The notes: generated by a model not told the origin, from the sequence alone. 64,000 bases of DNA from Ramlibacter cellulosilyticus (GCF_014297465.1 NZ_JACORT010000001.1:310001-374000), one strand, 5' to 3'; shown: positions 48,519 through 57,646, counted from the first letter of the stretch. Program-made: numbers and translations.

Positions 48519-49526
48519 TCAGAACGGCGGCAGGCCGGCGGCCGAGGCGGCGTTCTCGATCGGCACGGCGAAGCCGATGCCGAGGAAGGTACGCGCCGAC
48601 GTGGGGTTGAGGATGGCGGTGACGATGCCCACCACCTCGCCATCCATGGTGACCAGCGGCCCGCCGGAATTGCCGGGGTTGGCCGCCGCGTCGAACTGGA
48701 TCAGGTTCTTCATCTCCTGCTTGCCCTCGGGCGAGCGGAAGACGCGGCCGAGGCCGGAGACCACGCCGCCCGAGGCGGAGGGCCCGATGCCGAAGGGGAA
48801 GCCGACCGCCAGCACCTTGTCGCCGGGGGCGAGGTCGGAGGTCGAGCGCATGGTGGCCGCGATCAGGTCGTCGGGGATCTTGCCCGCCTGCAGCACCGCG
48901 AGGTCGTTCTCGGCCTGCACGCCGGTGATGGTGGCGGGGGCTTCGAGGCCGTCGTAGAAGATGACCTTCACGCGGTCGGCGCCGCTCACCACGTGCAGGT
49001 TGGTGAGGATGACGCCCTTGTCGATGATGACCACGCCGGTGCCGACGCCGTTCTCGACCTCGTCGCCCTCGCCGGTGAGGTCGTCCTTCGCGGGGCCGAG
49101 CGGCTTGGGCTTGGCGCCCTTCTGCAGCAGTTTCTGGTCTTCCTCGCGCAGGCGGCTCTTCTTCACGTAGCTGACCACGCGCACGACCGCGGGCCGCACG
49201 TTCTCGTACGCGCGGGCGTACTCGGACGGCATGACCTGCGTCTCCATGGTCTTGAGCACCGCGGCATTGATGTCTTCCTGGGTCAGGCGGCGCTGGTGCG
49301 GGCGCAGCAGCACGCTCGTGGCCAGCGCGATCCCGAGCACCAGGATCGCGGTCCAGAGCAGGGCGGGGCTGGACGGGGAGAACGCCAGGCGACGCCGGCG
49401 CGGCGCGGATGCGGCCGCCGCGGCGGGCTCGGCCTGGGACGGTCCGGAGGAGGAGGGCGGCGCCTCTGGGGTGGCCGCCGTGGCGCGGGCAGGGCGGCTG
49501 GAGCTGTAGAGGGCGGGCCTGCGCAT
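48519..49526 (-). CDS. Membrane-anchored S1C-type serine protease without PDZ domain
   Basis: 335 residues. A Pro/Ser/Ala-rich, basic N-terminus leads to one membrane helix (ALLWTAILVLGIALATSVLL, about 54-74). The trypsin-like domain has His in ILTNLHVVSG, Asp in ENDLAVLQ and Ser in AANPGNSGGPLV, an intact triad. The protein stops just after the protease domain, so the PDZ domains of DegP/DegS are absent. It faces the periplasm and may monitor envelope stress or process the products of the neighbouring MoxR module. Confidence 0.9.
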   Translation of the reverse strand: MRRPALYSSSRPARATAATPEAPPSSSGPSQAEPAAAAASAPRRRRLAFSPSSPALLWTAILVLGIALATSVLLRPHQRRLTQEDINAAVLKTMETQVMPSEYARAYENVRPAVVRVVSYVKKSRLREEDQKLLQKGAKPKPLGPAKDDLTGEGDEVENGVGTGVVIIDKGVILTNLHVVSGADRVKVIFYDGLEAPATITGVQAENDLAVLQAGKIPDDLIAATMRSTSDLAPGDKVLAVGFPFGIGPSASGGVVSGLGRVFRSPEGKQEMKNLIQFDAAANPGNSGGPLVTMDGEVVGIVTAILNPTSARTFLGIGFAVPIENAASAAGLPPF

Positions 49527-49644
49527 CCGTGATCCTTGGGCTGTTGCGTGCGACCGGGGGCCACCACGATGACAGCCCTGGCGATGGCACACGGTATCAC
49601 GGTTTTCCGGCATGTGCACGGCTTGCGGCATCATGGCCGGCACG

Positions 49645-50472
49645 ATGTGGATTGATACGCACTGCCACCTGGACGCGCCCGAATTCGATGCGGATCGCGC
49701 CGCGGTGCGCGCCCGCGCGGCGGCCGCGGGCGTGGCGCACATCGTCATCCCCGCGGTGGCGGCCGGGAACTTCGACGTCGTGCGCGCGCTCGCCCATCGG
49801 CATGGCGACTGCTATGCCTTGGGCATTCACCCCCTGTGCACCGGCGCCGCGACCGAGGAAGATCTCGTGTTGCTCGACCGTGCCCTGTCCGCGCATCGCC
49901 ACGACCCGCGGCTGGTCGCCGTCGGCGAGATCGGGCTGGACTACTTCGTGCCCGGCCTCGACGGCCCGCGCCAGGAACACTTCTACCGCGAGCAGCTGGC
50001 GCTCGCGCGCCGGCACGGCCTGCCCGTGCTGCTGCACGTCCGCCGCTCCGCCGACCAGCTCCTGAAACAGCTGCGCCGCGCGGAGGTCACCGGCATCGCC
50101 CACGCGTTCAACGGCAGCGCGCAGCAGGCCGCCGAATTCGTGAAGCTGGGATTCAGGCTGGGGTTTGGCGGCACCGTCACGTACGAGCGGGCGCTGCAGG
50201 TGCGGCGGCTCGCCCGCGACCTGCCGCTGTCCGCGCTGGTGCTGGAAACGGACGCGCCGGACATCCCGCCGCACTGGCTTTACCGGACCGCGGAAGAGCG
50301 CAGCGGGGGCGCGCCGCAGGGCCGCAACGAGCCCGGCGAGCTGCCGCGCATCGCCCAGGTGCTCGCGCAGCAGCGCGGCATGGAGCCCGGCGCGCTGGCC
50401 GAAGCCACCTTCCGGAATGCGTGCGCGGCGCTGCCGCGGCTGGCGGCGATCGCGCGCGTTACTGCGGGTTGA
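49645..50472 (+). CDS. TatD-family metal-dependent hydrolase
   Basis: 275 residues if it starts at ATG 49645 (MWIDTHCHLDAPEF), where homologues usually begin; in-frame ATGs at 49612 and 49633 are alternatives. Metal ligands: THCHLD, the Glu of VGEIGLDYF, the His of LLHVRRS, AHAFNGS and the Asp of LETDAPDIPP. TatD proteins are Mg-dependent 3'-5' DNases or related hydrolases. The blocks match TatD throughout. Its end overlaps the convergent hypothetical gene by 14 bp. Confidence 0.92.
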   Translation: MWIDTHCHLDAPEFDADRAAVRARAAAAGVAHIVIPAVAAGNFDVVRALAHRHGDCYALGIHPLCTGAATEEDLVLLDRALSAHRHDPRLVAVGEIGLDYFVPGLDGPRQEHFYREQLALARRHGLPVLLHVRRSADQLLKQLRRAEVTGIAHAFNGSAQQAAEFVKLGFRLGFGGTVTYERALQVRRLARDLPLSALVLETDAPDIPPHWLYRTAEERSGGAPQGRNEPGELPRIAQVLAQQRGMEPGALAEATFRNACAALPRLAAIARVTAG

Positions 50473-51418
50473 GCGCGCGGGCCTTGTCTTCCATCGCGGC
50501 AAGCGCAGCGGCGAGCTCCGCCTGCCCGTCGCCCAGGCGCGCGATCCGCGCGCTGGCATGCGCCAGGTCCACCTGCAGCTCGTGGCTGGCCTCGATCGCG
50601 CCGATCAGCTCCGTGGGCACCAGCACGCGGTAGGCGGCGGCGTGCAGCAGCGGCTGCACGGCCTCGTCGAGCCGGGTGCAGGCGGGCAGCACCCGGTCCT
50701 GCAACATCGTCCACAGGCCGGTGCGCTCGGCCGCCATGCGCTCGCTCAGGCCGTGCACGCTGCGCGCATGGGTGCAGAGGCGGTGCACGGCCTGCAGGCG
50801 CTCGTGCATGCCGGTGGCGCGGCGGGCGAGCTCGTCGATCGCGCGCTGCGTGATCGCGTTGTTGGCGGCCTTGCGCCGCTGGAGCAGGTCGTGTTCCATC
50901 TCGGCGAGCCAGCGCGCGCCCTGGCGCACGCGCTTGCGCAGCGACCCGGATTCGACCACCAGGTCCATCCAGACCAGGCGCGTCACCGGCGCGCCCACCG
51001 CTTCGCGCTGCAGGAACTCGGCGAGGCCCGGGCCCAGGCGGCGCAGCGCCGCCACCAGGTCCTCGCCCTGGCGCAGGAACTCGCCCGAGCGCTCGCCGCC
51101 GCTGCGTCCGGCCAGGAAGTCGACCGCCCCCGTGGCCGCCTGCAAGGCCTGCAGCGCCTGCGCCACCTCGTCCAGCGGCAGCCCGGGACGACCCGCCTGC
51201 AGCCGCTGCCGCACGGCGTCGAGCCGCGGCACGCGCTTGCGCGCCATCGACTCCAGCAGTTCGTTGACGTCGGCGGCCAGCGCCGGCGCGGGGCGGCGGG
51301 CGGGGCGCAGGGCGGGCGCCGGCTCCTGCAAGGTGCCGGGGCCGGAGGGCTCCCAGAACTCCGCACCCGACGAGGGGGGCGATTCGATCCATGCGGATTC
51401 CGGCGAGAAGTCGGTCAT
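50459..51418 (-). CDS. Hypothetical helical protein
   Basis: 319 residues, no signal peptide or membrane segment. The first 50 residues are Pro/Ser-rich and probably disordered. The rest is almost wholly helical with heptad-like Leu/Ala spacing (LDEVAQALQALQAATGAVDF, WLAEMEHDLLQRRKAANNAI, ARIARLGDGQAELAAALAAM). The family is not recognised. It is monocistronic; the promoter lies in the 173-bp divergent gap before the spermidine-synthase-like gene. Confidence 0.75.
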   Translation of the reverse strand: MTDFSPESAWIESPPSSGAEFWEPSGPGTLQEPAPALRPARRPAPALAADVNELLESMARKRVPRLDAVRQRLQAGRPGLPLDEVAQALQALQAATGAVDFLAGRSGGERSGEFLRQGEDLVAALRRLGPGLAEFLQREAVGAPVTRLVWMDLVVESGSLRKRVRQGARWLAEMEHDLLQRRKAANNAITQRAIDELARRATGMHERLQAVHRLCTHARSVHGLSERMAAERTGLWTMLQDRVLPACTRLDEAVQPLLHAAAYRVLVPTELIGAIEASHELQVDLAHASARIARLGDGQAELAAALAAMEDKARALNPQ

Positions 51419-51484
51419 GCGTTACATCTTTGCGGCTACTGGCAACATTCTGTAACCATTACTCATCCGTTCGGAGGTGGGCAC

Positions 51485-51595
51485 GTGAAGTGCGTCACGG
51501 AAGACGCCGGGTGCTGGCTGGCATGCCTGTCCATGGCGACGGACGGCCGCCGCGGCGGCACGGATGGCTGCGCCACGTATGATCCGCCGCCGTGA
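51485..51595 (+). CDS. Possible 36-residue leader peptide before the spermidine-synthase-like gene
   Basis: GTG at 51485 is preceded by a near-ideal ribosome binding site (GGAGGTG, 7 nt away). It opens MKCVTEDAGCWLACLSMATD and ends ATYDPPP, with four cysteines. Its TGA overlaps the GTG start of the next gene (GTGA), a coupling geometry seen at most junctions in this window. The next gene has no comparable site of its own. Too short for homology; it could be a leader that sets translation of the downstream gene. Confidence 0.4.
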   Translation: MKCVTEDAGCWLACLSMATDGRRGGTDGCATYDPPP

Positions 51596-52344
51596 AAGCC
51601 GCTGCCCGCCCGCTCCCCGAAGTCAATTTCTCCGACCAGGGCGATACCCGCTACCTGCACCTCGGCACCGAGTGGATCCAGGGGTCGATGCTCCTGGACG
51701 ACCCGTACGCGATCGACCTCGAATACGTGCAGCGGATGATGGCCTGGCTGCTGTTCGTGGAGCCGGAGCAGGTGACCAAGCGGCATGCGATGCAACTGGG
51801 GCTCGGTGCCGCCTCGCTCACCAAGTTCTGCCACAAGAAGCTGCGCATGAAGACCACCGCGATCGAGCTGAATCCGCAGGTCGTGGCCGCATGCCGCCTC
51901 TGGTTCAAGCTGCCGAAGGACGACAGCCGCCTGTCCGTCGTCCTCGGCGACGCGCAGGAGGTGGCCGCGCACGAACACTGGCGCGGGCAGGTCGACGCGC
52001 TGCAGGTGGACCTCTACGACCACGAGGCGGCCGCGCCCGTCCTGGACAGCGAGGCGTTCTACCGGGACTGCCGCGCGCTGCTCACGGAGGACGGCTGCAT
52101 GACCGTCAACCTGTTCGGCCGCTCTTCCAGCTACGAGCGCAGCCTCAAGCGCATCCGCTCCGCCTTCGGCGACGACGCCGTGTGGGCGTTCAAGCCGACG
52201 CGCGAAGGCAACACCGTGGTGCTCGCGCTGCGCGAGCCGCAGCACCCCACCCGCGCATTGCTTTCCGCACGCGCCGACGTGATCGAATCCCGCTGGGGCC
52301 TGCCCGCGCGCAAGTGGCTGCGCGTGTTCCGTCCGGCGGCATGA
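51592..52344 (+). CDS. Spermidine-synthase-like (SpeE-fold) protein
   Basis: 250 residues from a GTG start. The class I methyltransferase-like fold typical of polyamine synthases is visible: RYLHLGTEWIQGSMLLDDPY, MQLGLGAASLTKFCHKKLRM (nucleotide-binding loop), TTAIELNPQVVAACRLWFKL and VDALQVDLYDHEAAAPVLDS (equivalent of the catalytic D-region). It lacks the full GGGDG motif of true spermidine synthases (GLGAASL instead), so the substrate is uncertain. The GspE/PulE gene starts 13 bp downstream. Confidence 0.82.
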   Translation: MKAAARPLPEVNFSDQGDTRYLHLGTEWIQGSMLLDDPYAIDLEYVQRMMAWLLFVEPEQVTKRHAMQLGLGAASLTKFCHKKLRMKTTAIELNPQVVAACRLWFKLPKDDSRLSVVLGDAQEVAAHEHWRGQVDALQVDLYDHEAAAPVLDSEAFYRDCRALLTEDGCMTVNLFGRSSSYERSLKRIRSAFGDDAVWAFKPTREGNTVVLALREPQHPTRALLSARADVIESRWGLPARKWLRVFRPAA

Positions 52345-52357
52345 GTACCATGCGGGA

Positions 52358-54148
52358 ATGAGCGTGCACGCCCAGACCCGCATCTCCGCCCGCACCGCGC
52401 CGCGCGGCCCCTTGCACTGGCAGCAGCTGGTGGAATGGCTGTCGGAAGACGGCGTCATCTCTCCCGAGGAGGCCCGCCGCACCATCGCGCGCTGCTCCCA
52501 GGCGGAAAGCCAGCAGCACGCGCTCGTGCGGCTGGCCGCGGTGGCGATGACGCGCGTCTCGGACGGCAAGCCGCTGGACATCGAGTCGCTCGCGCAATAC
52601 CTCGCCGGCCGCGCGCAGCTGGACTACCTGCGCATCGACCCGCTGAAGGTCGACGTCGCCAAGGTCGCCGACGTCATGAGCGCCGGCTACGCCGAGCGCC
52701 ACCGCGTGCTGCCGGTGCAGGTCACGTCCGGCGAGGTGGTGGTCGCCACGGCGGAGCCCTTCGTCGCCGACTGGGTGGACGAAGTGGAGCGCCAGACCAA
52801 GCGCTCGGTGCGCCGCGTGGTCGCCAACCCGCAGGAGATCCATCGCTACACCGCGGAGTTCTTCGCGCTGGCCAAGTCGGTGCGGGCCGCGCAGAAGTCG
52901 GGCGGCAACACCGGCGCCGCGAGCTTCGAGCAGCTGGTCGAACTCGGGCGCAGCAACAAGCAGCTCGATGCCAACGACCAGGGCGTCGTGCAGGTCGTGG
53001 ACTGGCTCTGGCAGTACGCCTTCGACCAGCGCGCGAGCGACATCCACCTGGAGCCGCGGCGCGAGCAGGGCGTGATCCGCTTCCGCATCGACGGCGTGCT
53101 GCACCCCGTCTACCAGATGCCGATCACGGTGCTCAACGCGATGACGGCCCGCGTGAAACTGCTCGGCCGCATGGACGTGGTGGAGAAGCGCCGGCCGCAG
53201 GACGGCCGCATCAAGACCCGCAACCCGCGCGGCGACGAGGTGGAGATGCGCCTGTCGACGCTGCCCACCGCCTTCGGCGAGAAGATGGTGATGCGCATCT
53301 TCGACCCCGACACCGCGGTGAAGGACCTCGACGCGCTCGGCTTCGCGCCGCACGACGCGCAGCGCTGGGAACAGCTGGTGAAGCGCCCGCACGGCATCAT
53401 CCTGGTCACCGGCCCCACCGGCTCGGGCAAGACGACGACGCTGTATTCCACCCTGAAGCGCCTGGCCACGGAGGAAGTCAACGTGAGCACGGTGGAGGAC
53501 CCGATCGAGATGATCGAGCCGTCCTTCAACCAGACGCAGGTGCAGCCGCAGCTGGACTTCGGCTTCGCGGAAGGCCTGCGCGCGCTCATGCGGCAGGACC
53601 CGGACATCATCATGGTCGGCGAGATCCGCGACCTCGCCACCGCCGACATGGCGGTGCAGGCCGCGCTGACCGGCCACCTCGTGTTCTCGACGCTGCATAC
53701 CAACGACGCCGTTTCGGCCGTGAGCCGGCTGATGGAACTCGGGGTGCCGCCCTACCTGATCAATGCCACCGTGCTGGGCGTGCTCGCGCAGCGCCTGGTG
53801 CGCACGCTCTGCCGCCAGTGCAGGGAGCCGGACAGCGCCACCGCCCGCGAGGCGCTGGACGAGGTGGTGAAGCCCTGGAAGATCAGCGGCAGCTGGCAGC
53901 CCTACCGCCCCGTGGGTTGCGTCGACTGCCGCATGACCGGTTTCCTGGGCCGGATGGGCCTGTACGAGCTGCTGACCGCCACCGATGCGTTCAAGGACCT
54001 CGTCAACAAGGAACCCAGCCTGCAGACCCTGCGGCGCCAGGGCATCTCCGACGGCATGCGGCCCCTGCGGCTGGCCGGCGCGCTGCGGGTCGCGGAGGGG
54101 CTGACCACCCTGGAAGAGGTCCTCAGCGCCACGCCGCCGCTGGAGTGA
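52358..54148 (+). CDS. GspE/PulE-family secretion or pilus ATPase
   Basis: 596 residues. The N-terminal domain (1-180) is MshEN-like (DYLRIDPLKVDVAKVADVMS). The ATPase domain has ASDIHLEPRREQGVIRFRID, Walker A GPTGSGKTTTLYSTL, the Asp box STVEDPIEM, Walker B DPDIIMVGEIRD and the His box LTGHLVFSTLHTND. A four-Cys zinc motif follows (LCRQCREP and CVDCRMTGF). It powers pilin or pseudopilin assembly. No gspF/pilC or secretin gene adjoins; a type IV pilus minor pilin operon lies 4.5 kb downstream. Confidence 0.93.
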   Translation: MSVHAQTRISARTAPRGPLHWQQLVEWLSEDGVISPEEARRTIARCSQAESQQHALVRLAAVAMTRVSDGKPLDIESLAQYLAGRAQLDYLRIDPLKVDVAKVADVMSAGYAERHRVLPVQVTSGEVVVATAEPFVADWVDEVERQTKRSVRRVVANPQEIHRYTAEFFALAKSVRAAQKSGGNTGAASFEQLVELGRSNKQLDANDQGVVQVVDWLWQYAFDQRASDIHLEPRREQGVIRFRIDGVLHPVYQMPITVLNAMTARVKLLGRMDVVEKRRPQDGRIKTRNPRGDEVEMRLSTLPTAFGEKMVMRIFDPDTAVKDLDALGFAPHDAQRWEQLVKRPHGIILVTGPTGSGKTTTLYSTLKRLATEEVNVSTVEDPIEMIEPSFNQTQVQPQLDFGFAEGLRALMRQDPDIIMVGEIRDLATADMAVQAALTGHLVFSTLHTNDAVSAVSRLMELGVPPYLINATVLGVLAQRLVRTLCRQCREPDSATAREALDEVVKPWKISGSWQPYRPVGCVDCRMTGFLGRMGLYELLTATDAFKDLVNKEPSLQTLRRQGISDGMRPLRLAGALRVAEGLTTLEEVLSATPPLE

Positions 54149-54273
54149 ACGGGCCCCGCCACGCGCGGGGAGGCGGTGGCCGGGGGTAACCGGATGTAGG
54201 TGGAACCCACATGGGGAGGGCTGTGCTTTGCCCCCAAAATCCGCCGGTTCTATTCCCTGTCACTGGAGACAAC

Positions 54274-54762
54274 ATGAAAATCAAGAGCCAGAAGGATTTC
54301 TGGTCCGGGCTCATGTTCATGGCGTTCGGCATCGCGTTCGCGTGGGGCGCCACCAACTACACCATCGGCGAGGGCGCCCGCATGGGCCCCGGCTACTTCC
54401 CGCTGATGCTGGGCATCCTGCTCACCATCATCGGCCTGTTCGTCACGTTCGAAGCCCTCGTGGTGGAGACCGAGGACGGCGAGCCGATCGGCAAGTTCGC
54501 CTGGAAGCCGCTGTTCTTCATCATCGGCTCCAACCTGATCTTCGGCATCCTGCTCGCGGGCCTGCCCAAGATCGGCATTCCGGCCATGGGCCTGATCGTC
54601 GGCATCTACGCGCTCACGTTCGTGGCCGCGCTGGCCGGCGAGGAGTTCAAGGCGAAGGAAGTGGCGATCCTCGCCACCGTGCTCGCCGTCGGCTCCTACC
54701 TGGCATTCATCGTGCTGCTGAAGCTGCAGTTCCCGGTGTGGCCCAGCTTCATCACCGGCTGA
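54274..54762 (+). CDS. tctB: Tripartite tricarboxylate transporter, small membrane subunit TctB
   Basis: 162 residues from ATG 54274 after GGAGAC. Four membrane helices with the TctB pattern (SQKDFWSGLMFMAFGIAFAW, RMGPGYFPLMLGILLTIIGL). It is the small subunit of a secondary carboxylate transporter with TctA, encoded 13 bp later. No TctC binding protein is encoded nearby; in this group of bacteria such proteins are often elsewhere. Confidence 0.93.
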   Translation: MKIKSQKDFWSGLMFMAFGIAFAWGATNYTIGEGARMGPGYFPLMLGILLTIIGLFVTFEALVVETEDGEPIGKFAWKPLFFIIGSNLIFGILLAGLPKIGIPAMGLIVGIYALTFVAALAGEEFKAKEVAILATVLAVGSYLAFIVLLKLQFPVWPSFITG

Positions 54763-54775
54763 CAGGACGACAACC

Positions 54776-56287
54776 ATGGATCTCTTTAGCAACCTCGCCC
54801 TCGGCTTCGGCGTCGCCGTCACGCCCATCAACCTGCTGTACGCCTTCATCGGCTGCCTGCTCGGCACGCTGATCGGCGTGCTCCCCGGCATCGGCCCGGT
54901 GGCGACCATCGCCATGCTGCTGCCCGCCACGTACGCGCTGCCGCCCGTGTCCGCACTCATCATGCTGGCCGGCATCTACTACGGTGCGCAGTACGGCGGC
55001 TCCACCACCGCCATCCTGGTGAACCTGCCGGGCGAATCGTCCTCGGTCGTGACAGTGATCGACGGCTACCAGATGGCGCGCCAGGGCCGCGCGGGCCCCG
55101 CGCTCGCGGCTGCCGGCCTCGGTTCGTTCTTCGCGGGCTGCGTCGGCACGCTGATCCTGGCGGGCTTCGCCGCGCCGCTGACGGAAGTCGCGTTCAAGTT
55201 CGGCCCCGCCGAATACTTCTCGCTGATGGTGCTGGGCCTGATCGGCGCCGTGGTGCTGGCCTCCGGTTCGCTGATCAAGGCGATCGGCATGATCGTGCTG
55301 GGCCTGCTGCTCGGCCTGATCGGCACCGACGTGAACTCCGGCGTCGCGCGCTTCTCGTTCGACATCCCGGAACTCACCGACGGCATCGGCTTCATCACCA
55401 TCGCCATGGGCGTGTTCGGCTACGGCGAGATCATCTCGAACCTGGGCAAGAGCGAGGAGCACCGCGAGGTGTTCACCGCCAAGGTGCACGGCCTGTTCCC
55501 GACCAAGGAAGACTTCAAGCGCATGGCGCCCGCGGTCCTGCGCGGCACGGCGCTCGGTTCGGCGCTGGGCATCCTGCCGGGTGGCGGCGCGCTGCTGTCC
55601 GCCTTCGCGGCCTACACGATCGAGAAGAAGACCAAGCTGCAGCCGGGCGAAGTGCCCTTCGGCAAGGGCAACATCCGCGGCGTGGCGGCTCCCGAGTCGG
55701 CCAACAACGCCGGTTCGCAGACCTCCTTCATCCCGCTGCTGACGCTGGGCATCCCGCCCAACGCGGTGATGGCGCTGATGGTGGGCGCGATGACGATCCA
55801 CAACATCCAGCCGGGCCCGCAGGTGATGACCAGCAACCCGCAGCTGTTCTGGGGCCTGATCGCCTCCATGTGGATCGGCAACCTGATGCTCGTGATCCTG
55901 AACCTGCCGCTGATCGGCATGTGGATCAAGCTGCTGACGGTGCCCTACCGCTGGCTGTTCCCGTCCATCGTGCTGTTCTGCGCCATCGGCGTGTACTCCA
56001 CGAACAACAACGTGTTCGACATCTGGATGGTCGCGATCTTCGGCGTCGTGGGCTACCTGTTCATCAAGCTCGGCTGCGAACCCGCGCCGCTGCTCCTGGG
56101 CTTCATCCTGGGGCCGATGATGGAGGAGAACCTGCGCCGTGCGCTGCTGCTGTCGCGCGGCGACTGGAGCGTGCTGGTCACGCGCCCGCTGTCGGCCGGC
56201 CTGCTCGCCGCGGCGGTGCTGCTGGTGGTCATCGTGGCCCTGCCCGCGGTGAAGAGCAAGCGCGAGGAAGCCTTCGTCGAGGACTGA
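54776..56287 (+). CDS. tctA: Tripartite tricarboxylate transporter, large permease TctA
   Basis: 503 residues with about eleven membrane helices. Diagnostic blocks: [60 protein letters not shown] and PESANNAGSQTSFIPLLTLG. It carries out ion-coupled uptake of a tricarboxylate or other carboxylate captured by an unlinked TctC protein. The end is followed by a strong terminator. Confidence 0.95.
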   Translation: MDLFSNLALGFGVAVTPINLLYAFIGCLLGTLIGVLPGIGPVATIAMLLPATYALPPVSALIMLAGIYYGAQYGGSTTAILVNLPGESSSVVTVIDGYQMARQGRAGPALAAAGLGSFFAGCVGTLILAGFAAPLTEVAFKFGPAEYFSLMVLGLIGAVVLASGSLIKAIGMIVLGLLLGLIGTDVNSGVARFSFDIPELTDGIGFITIAMGVFGYGEIISNLGKSEEHREVFTAKVHGLFPTKEDFKRMAPAVLRGTALGSALGILPGGGALLSAFAAYTIEKKTKLQPGEVPFGKGNIRGVAAPESANNAGSQTSFIPLLTLGIPPNAVMALMVGAMTIHNIQPGPQVMTSNPQLFWGLIASMWIGNLMLVILNLPLIGMWIKLLTVPYRWLFPSIVLFCAIGVYSTNNNVFDIWMVAIFGVVGYLFIKLGCEPAPLLLGFILGPMMEENLRRALLLSRGDWSVLVTRPLSAGLLAAAVLLVVIVALPAVKSKREEAFVED

Positions 56288-56316
56288 TCGCGCGAAGCAC
56301 GCCTTCGCCACAAGAG

Positions 56317-56343
56317 AAGGGCGCCCTGCGGGGCGCCCTTTTT
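56317..56343 (+). terminator. Rho-independent terminator after tctA
   Basis: A perfect 10-bp stem, AAGGGCGCCC (56317-56326) with GGGCGCCCTT (56331-56340), has a TGCG loop and runs into TTTTT. It ends the tctBA transcript 30 bp after the stop and only about 20 bp before the DUF3422 start. Confidence 0.92.
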
Positions 56344-56362
56344 CATGGGCTACGATCGGTGG

Positions 56363-57646
56363 ATGGCCGTGCCCGCCGCCCACCCGCAACGGGTGGTGCT
56401 CCACAACGAGATCCACGCCCGCCCGCCGGAGGCGATGAGCGCGCCGCTCGCGCTGTCGCACCTGGTGATGGTGGGCGACGCCGCGATGCGCGAGGCGAGC
56501 CGCGTGCACCTCGCGGCGCTGCTGCGGGACCACCACCTGCCGGAGCCCGCCCCGGGCAGCACGCACGTGCGCATGGAGGTCGCGGGCTTCCGCGTGCGGT
56601 GGGAGCTGCACACGGAGTTCGTCACCTGGACTTTCTCCCGCGCCTTCGACGCCGCCGGCTTCGGCGAAGGCGAGGCGCCCACCGCCATCCAGGCGGTGCC
56701 GCAGGAATGGCTCGCCGCGTTGCCGGGACACGGCCTCGCCGCGCTGCACCTGTGGGCCTTGCCCGCGCGCGAGCTGCCGGCGGAGGTGCTCACGCGCTCG
56801 GTGCTGAACGAGGAGACGCTGGTGGGCTCGGCGATCGCCGGCGGCCAGGGCGCGGTGTACACGGACTTCGCCATCCACGCCGACGGCTTCTCGCGCATGG
56901 TGCTGCTCGCCGGCAGCATGCCGGAGCGCAAGCTCGGGCGGATCGTGCAGCGGCTGCTGGAGGTCGACACGTACCGCATGGCGGCGCTCCTGGGCCTGCC
57001 GCCCGCGCGCGAGTCCGCGTCGGTGCTGGGCGTGGCGGAAGCCGAACTCGCGGCGCTCGCCGAAGCGATCCGCGTCGCCGGCCGCGACCAGGAGCCGCAA
57101 CTCCTCGACCGCCTCACGCGCCTCGCGGGACAGGTGGAAAGCCACTATGCCGCCACGCACTCGCGTTTCTCCGCGAGCGCTGCCTACTTCGAGCTGGTGG
57201 ACGCGCGCCTGGAGGACATCGCCGAGGCGAAGCTGGGCACGCTGCAGACGCTCGGCGAATTCATCGAGCGGCGCCTCTCGCCCGCGCGTGCCACCTGCGC
57301 GTGGGCCGTGCGGCGGCAGGATGCGCTGTCGCAGCGGGTCTCGCGCATCAGCAACCTGCTGCGCACGCGCGTGGAGATCGAGCAGCAGCAAAGCAGCCAG
57401 GCCCTGCTCGCCGGCATGAACCGCCGGCAGGACCTGCAGCTGAAGCTGCAGGCGACGGTGGAAGGCCTGTCGGTCGCCGCCATCACCTACTACATCGTGG
57501 GGCTCGTGAGCTATCTCGCCAAGGGCGCGCAGGCGCTCGGCTGGCCCTTCAGCCCGGAGGCGACGGCCGCCTGCGCGATCCCGGTGGTCGCGATCGGGGT
57601 GTGGCTCTCGCTGCGGCGCCTGCATGCACGGCTCCTCGGGCACTGA
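56363..57646 (+). CDS. DUF3422 family membrane protein
   Basis: 427 residues from ATG 56363 (MAVPAAHPQRVVLHNEIHAR); an in-frame ATG at 56345 abuts the upstream terminator and is less likely. The opening HNEIHARPPE is the hallmark of DUF3422. A long soluble part is followed by two C-terminal membrane helices (VAAITYYIVGLVSYLAKGAQ and ACAIPVVAIGVWLSLRRL). Function unknown, conserved in proteobacteria. No room for a separate promoter is left between terminator and start, so transcription may be leaderless, start within the terminator or depend on read-through. Confidence 0.9.
   Translation: MAVPAAHPQRVVLHNEIHARPPEAMSAPLALSHLVMVGDAAMREASRVHLAALLRDHHLPEPAPGSTHVRMEVAGFRVRWELHTEFVTWTFSRAFDAAGFGEGEAPTAIQAVPQEWLAALPGHGLAALHLWALPARELPAEVLTRSVLNEETLVGSAIAGGQGAVYTDFAIHADGFSRMVLLAGSMPERKLGRIVQRLLEVDTYRMAALLGLPPARESASVLGVAEAELAALAEAIRVAGRDQEPQLLDRLTRLAGQVESHYAATHSRFSASAAYFELVDARLEDIAEAKLGTLQTLGEFIERRLSPARATCAWAVRRQDALSQRVSRISNLLRTRVEIEQQQSSQALLAGMNRRQDLQLKLQATVEGLSVAAITYYIVGLVSYLAKGAQALGWPFSPEATAACAIPVVAIGVWLSLRRLHARLLGH

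Noticed and set aside
49612..49644. A longer TatD protein starting MCTACGIM.
   Set aside because: Homologues start at the M-W-I-D-T-H block; the upstream codons add a Cys-containing stretch with no ribosome binding site.
50459..51418. Assigning the helical hypothetical protein to the TelA toxic-anion-resistance family.
   Set aside because: Its helical, heptad-like pattern is only generally similar; no specific TelA motif is visible.
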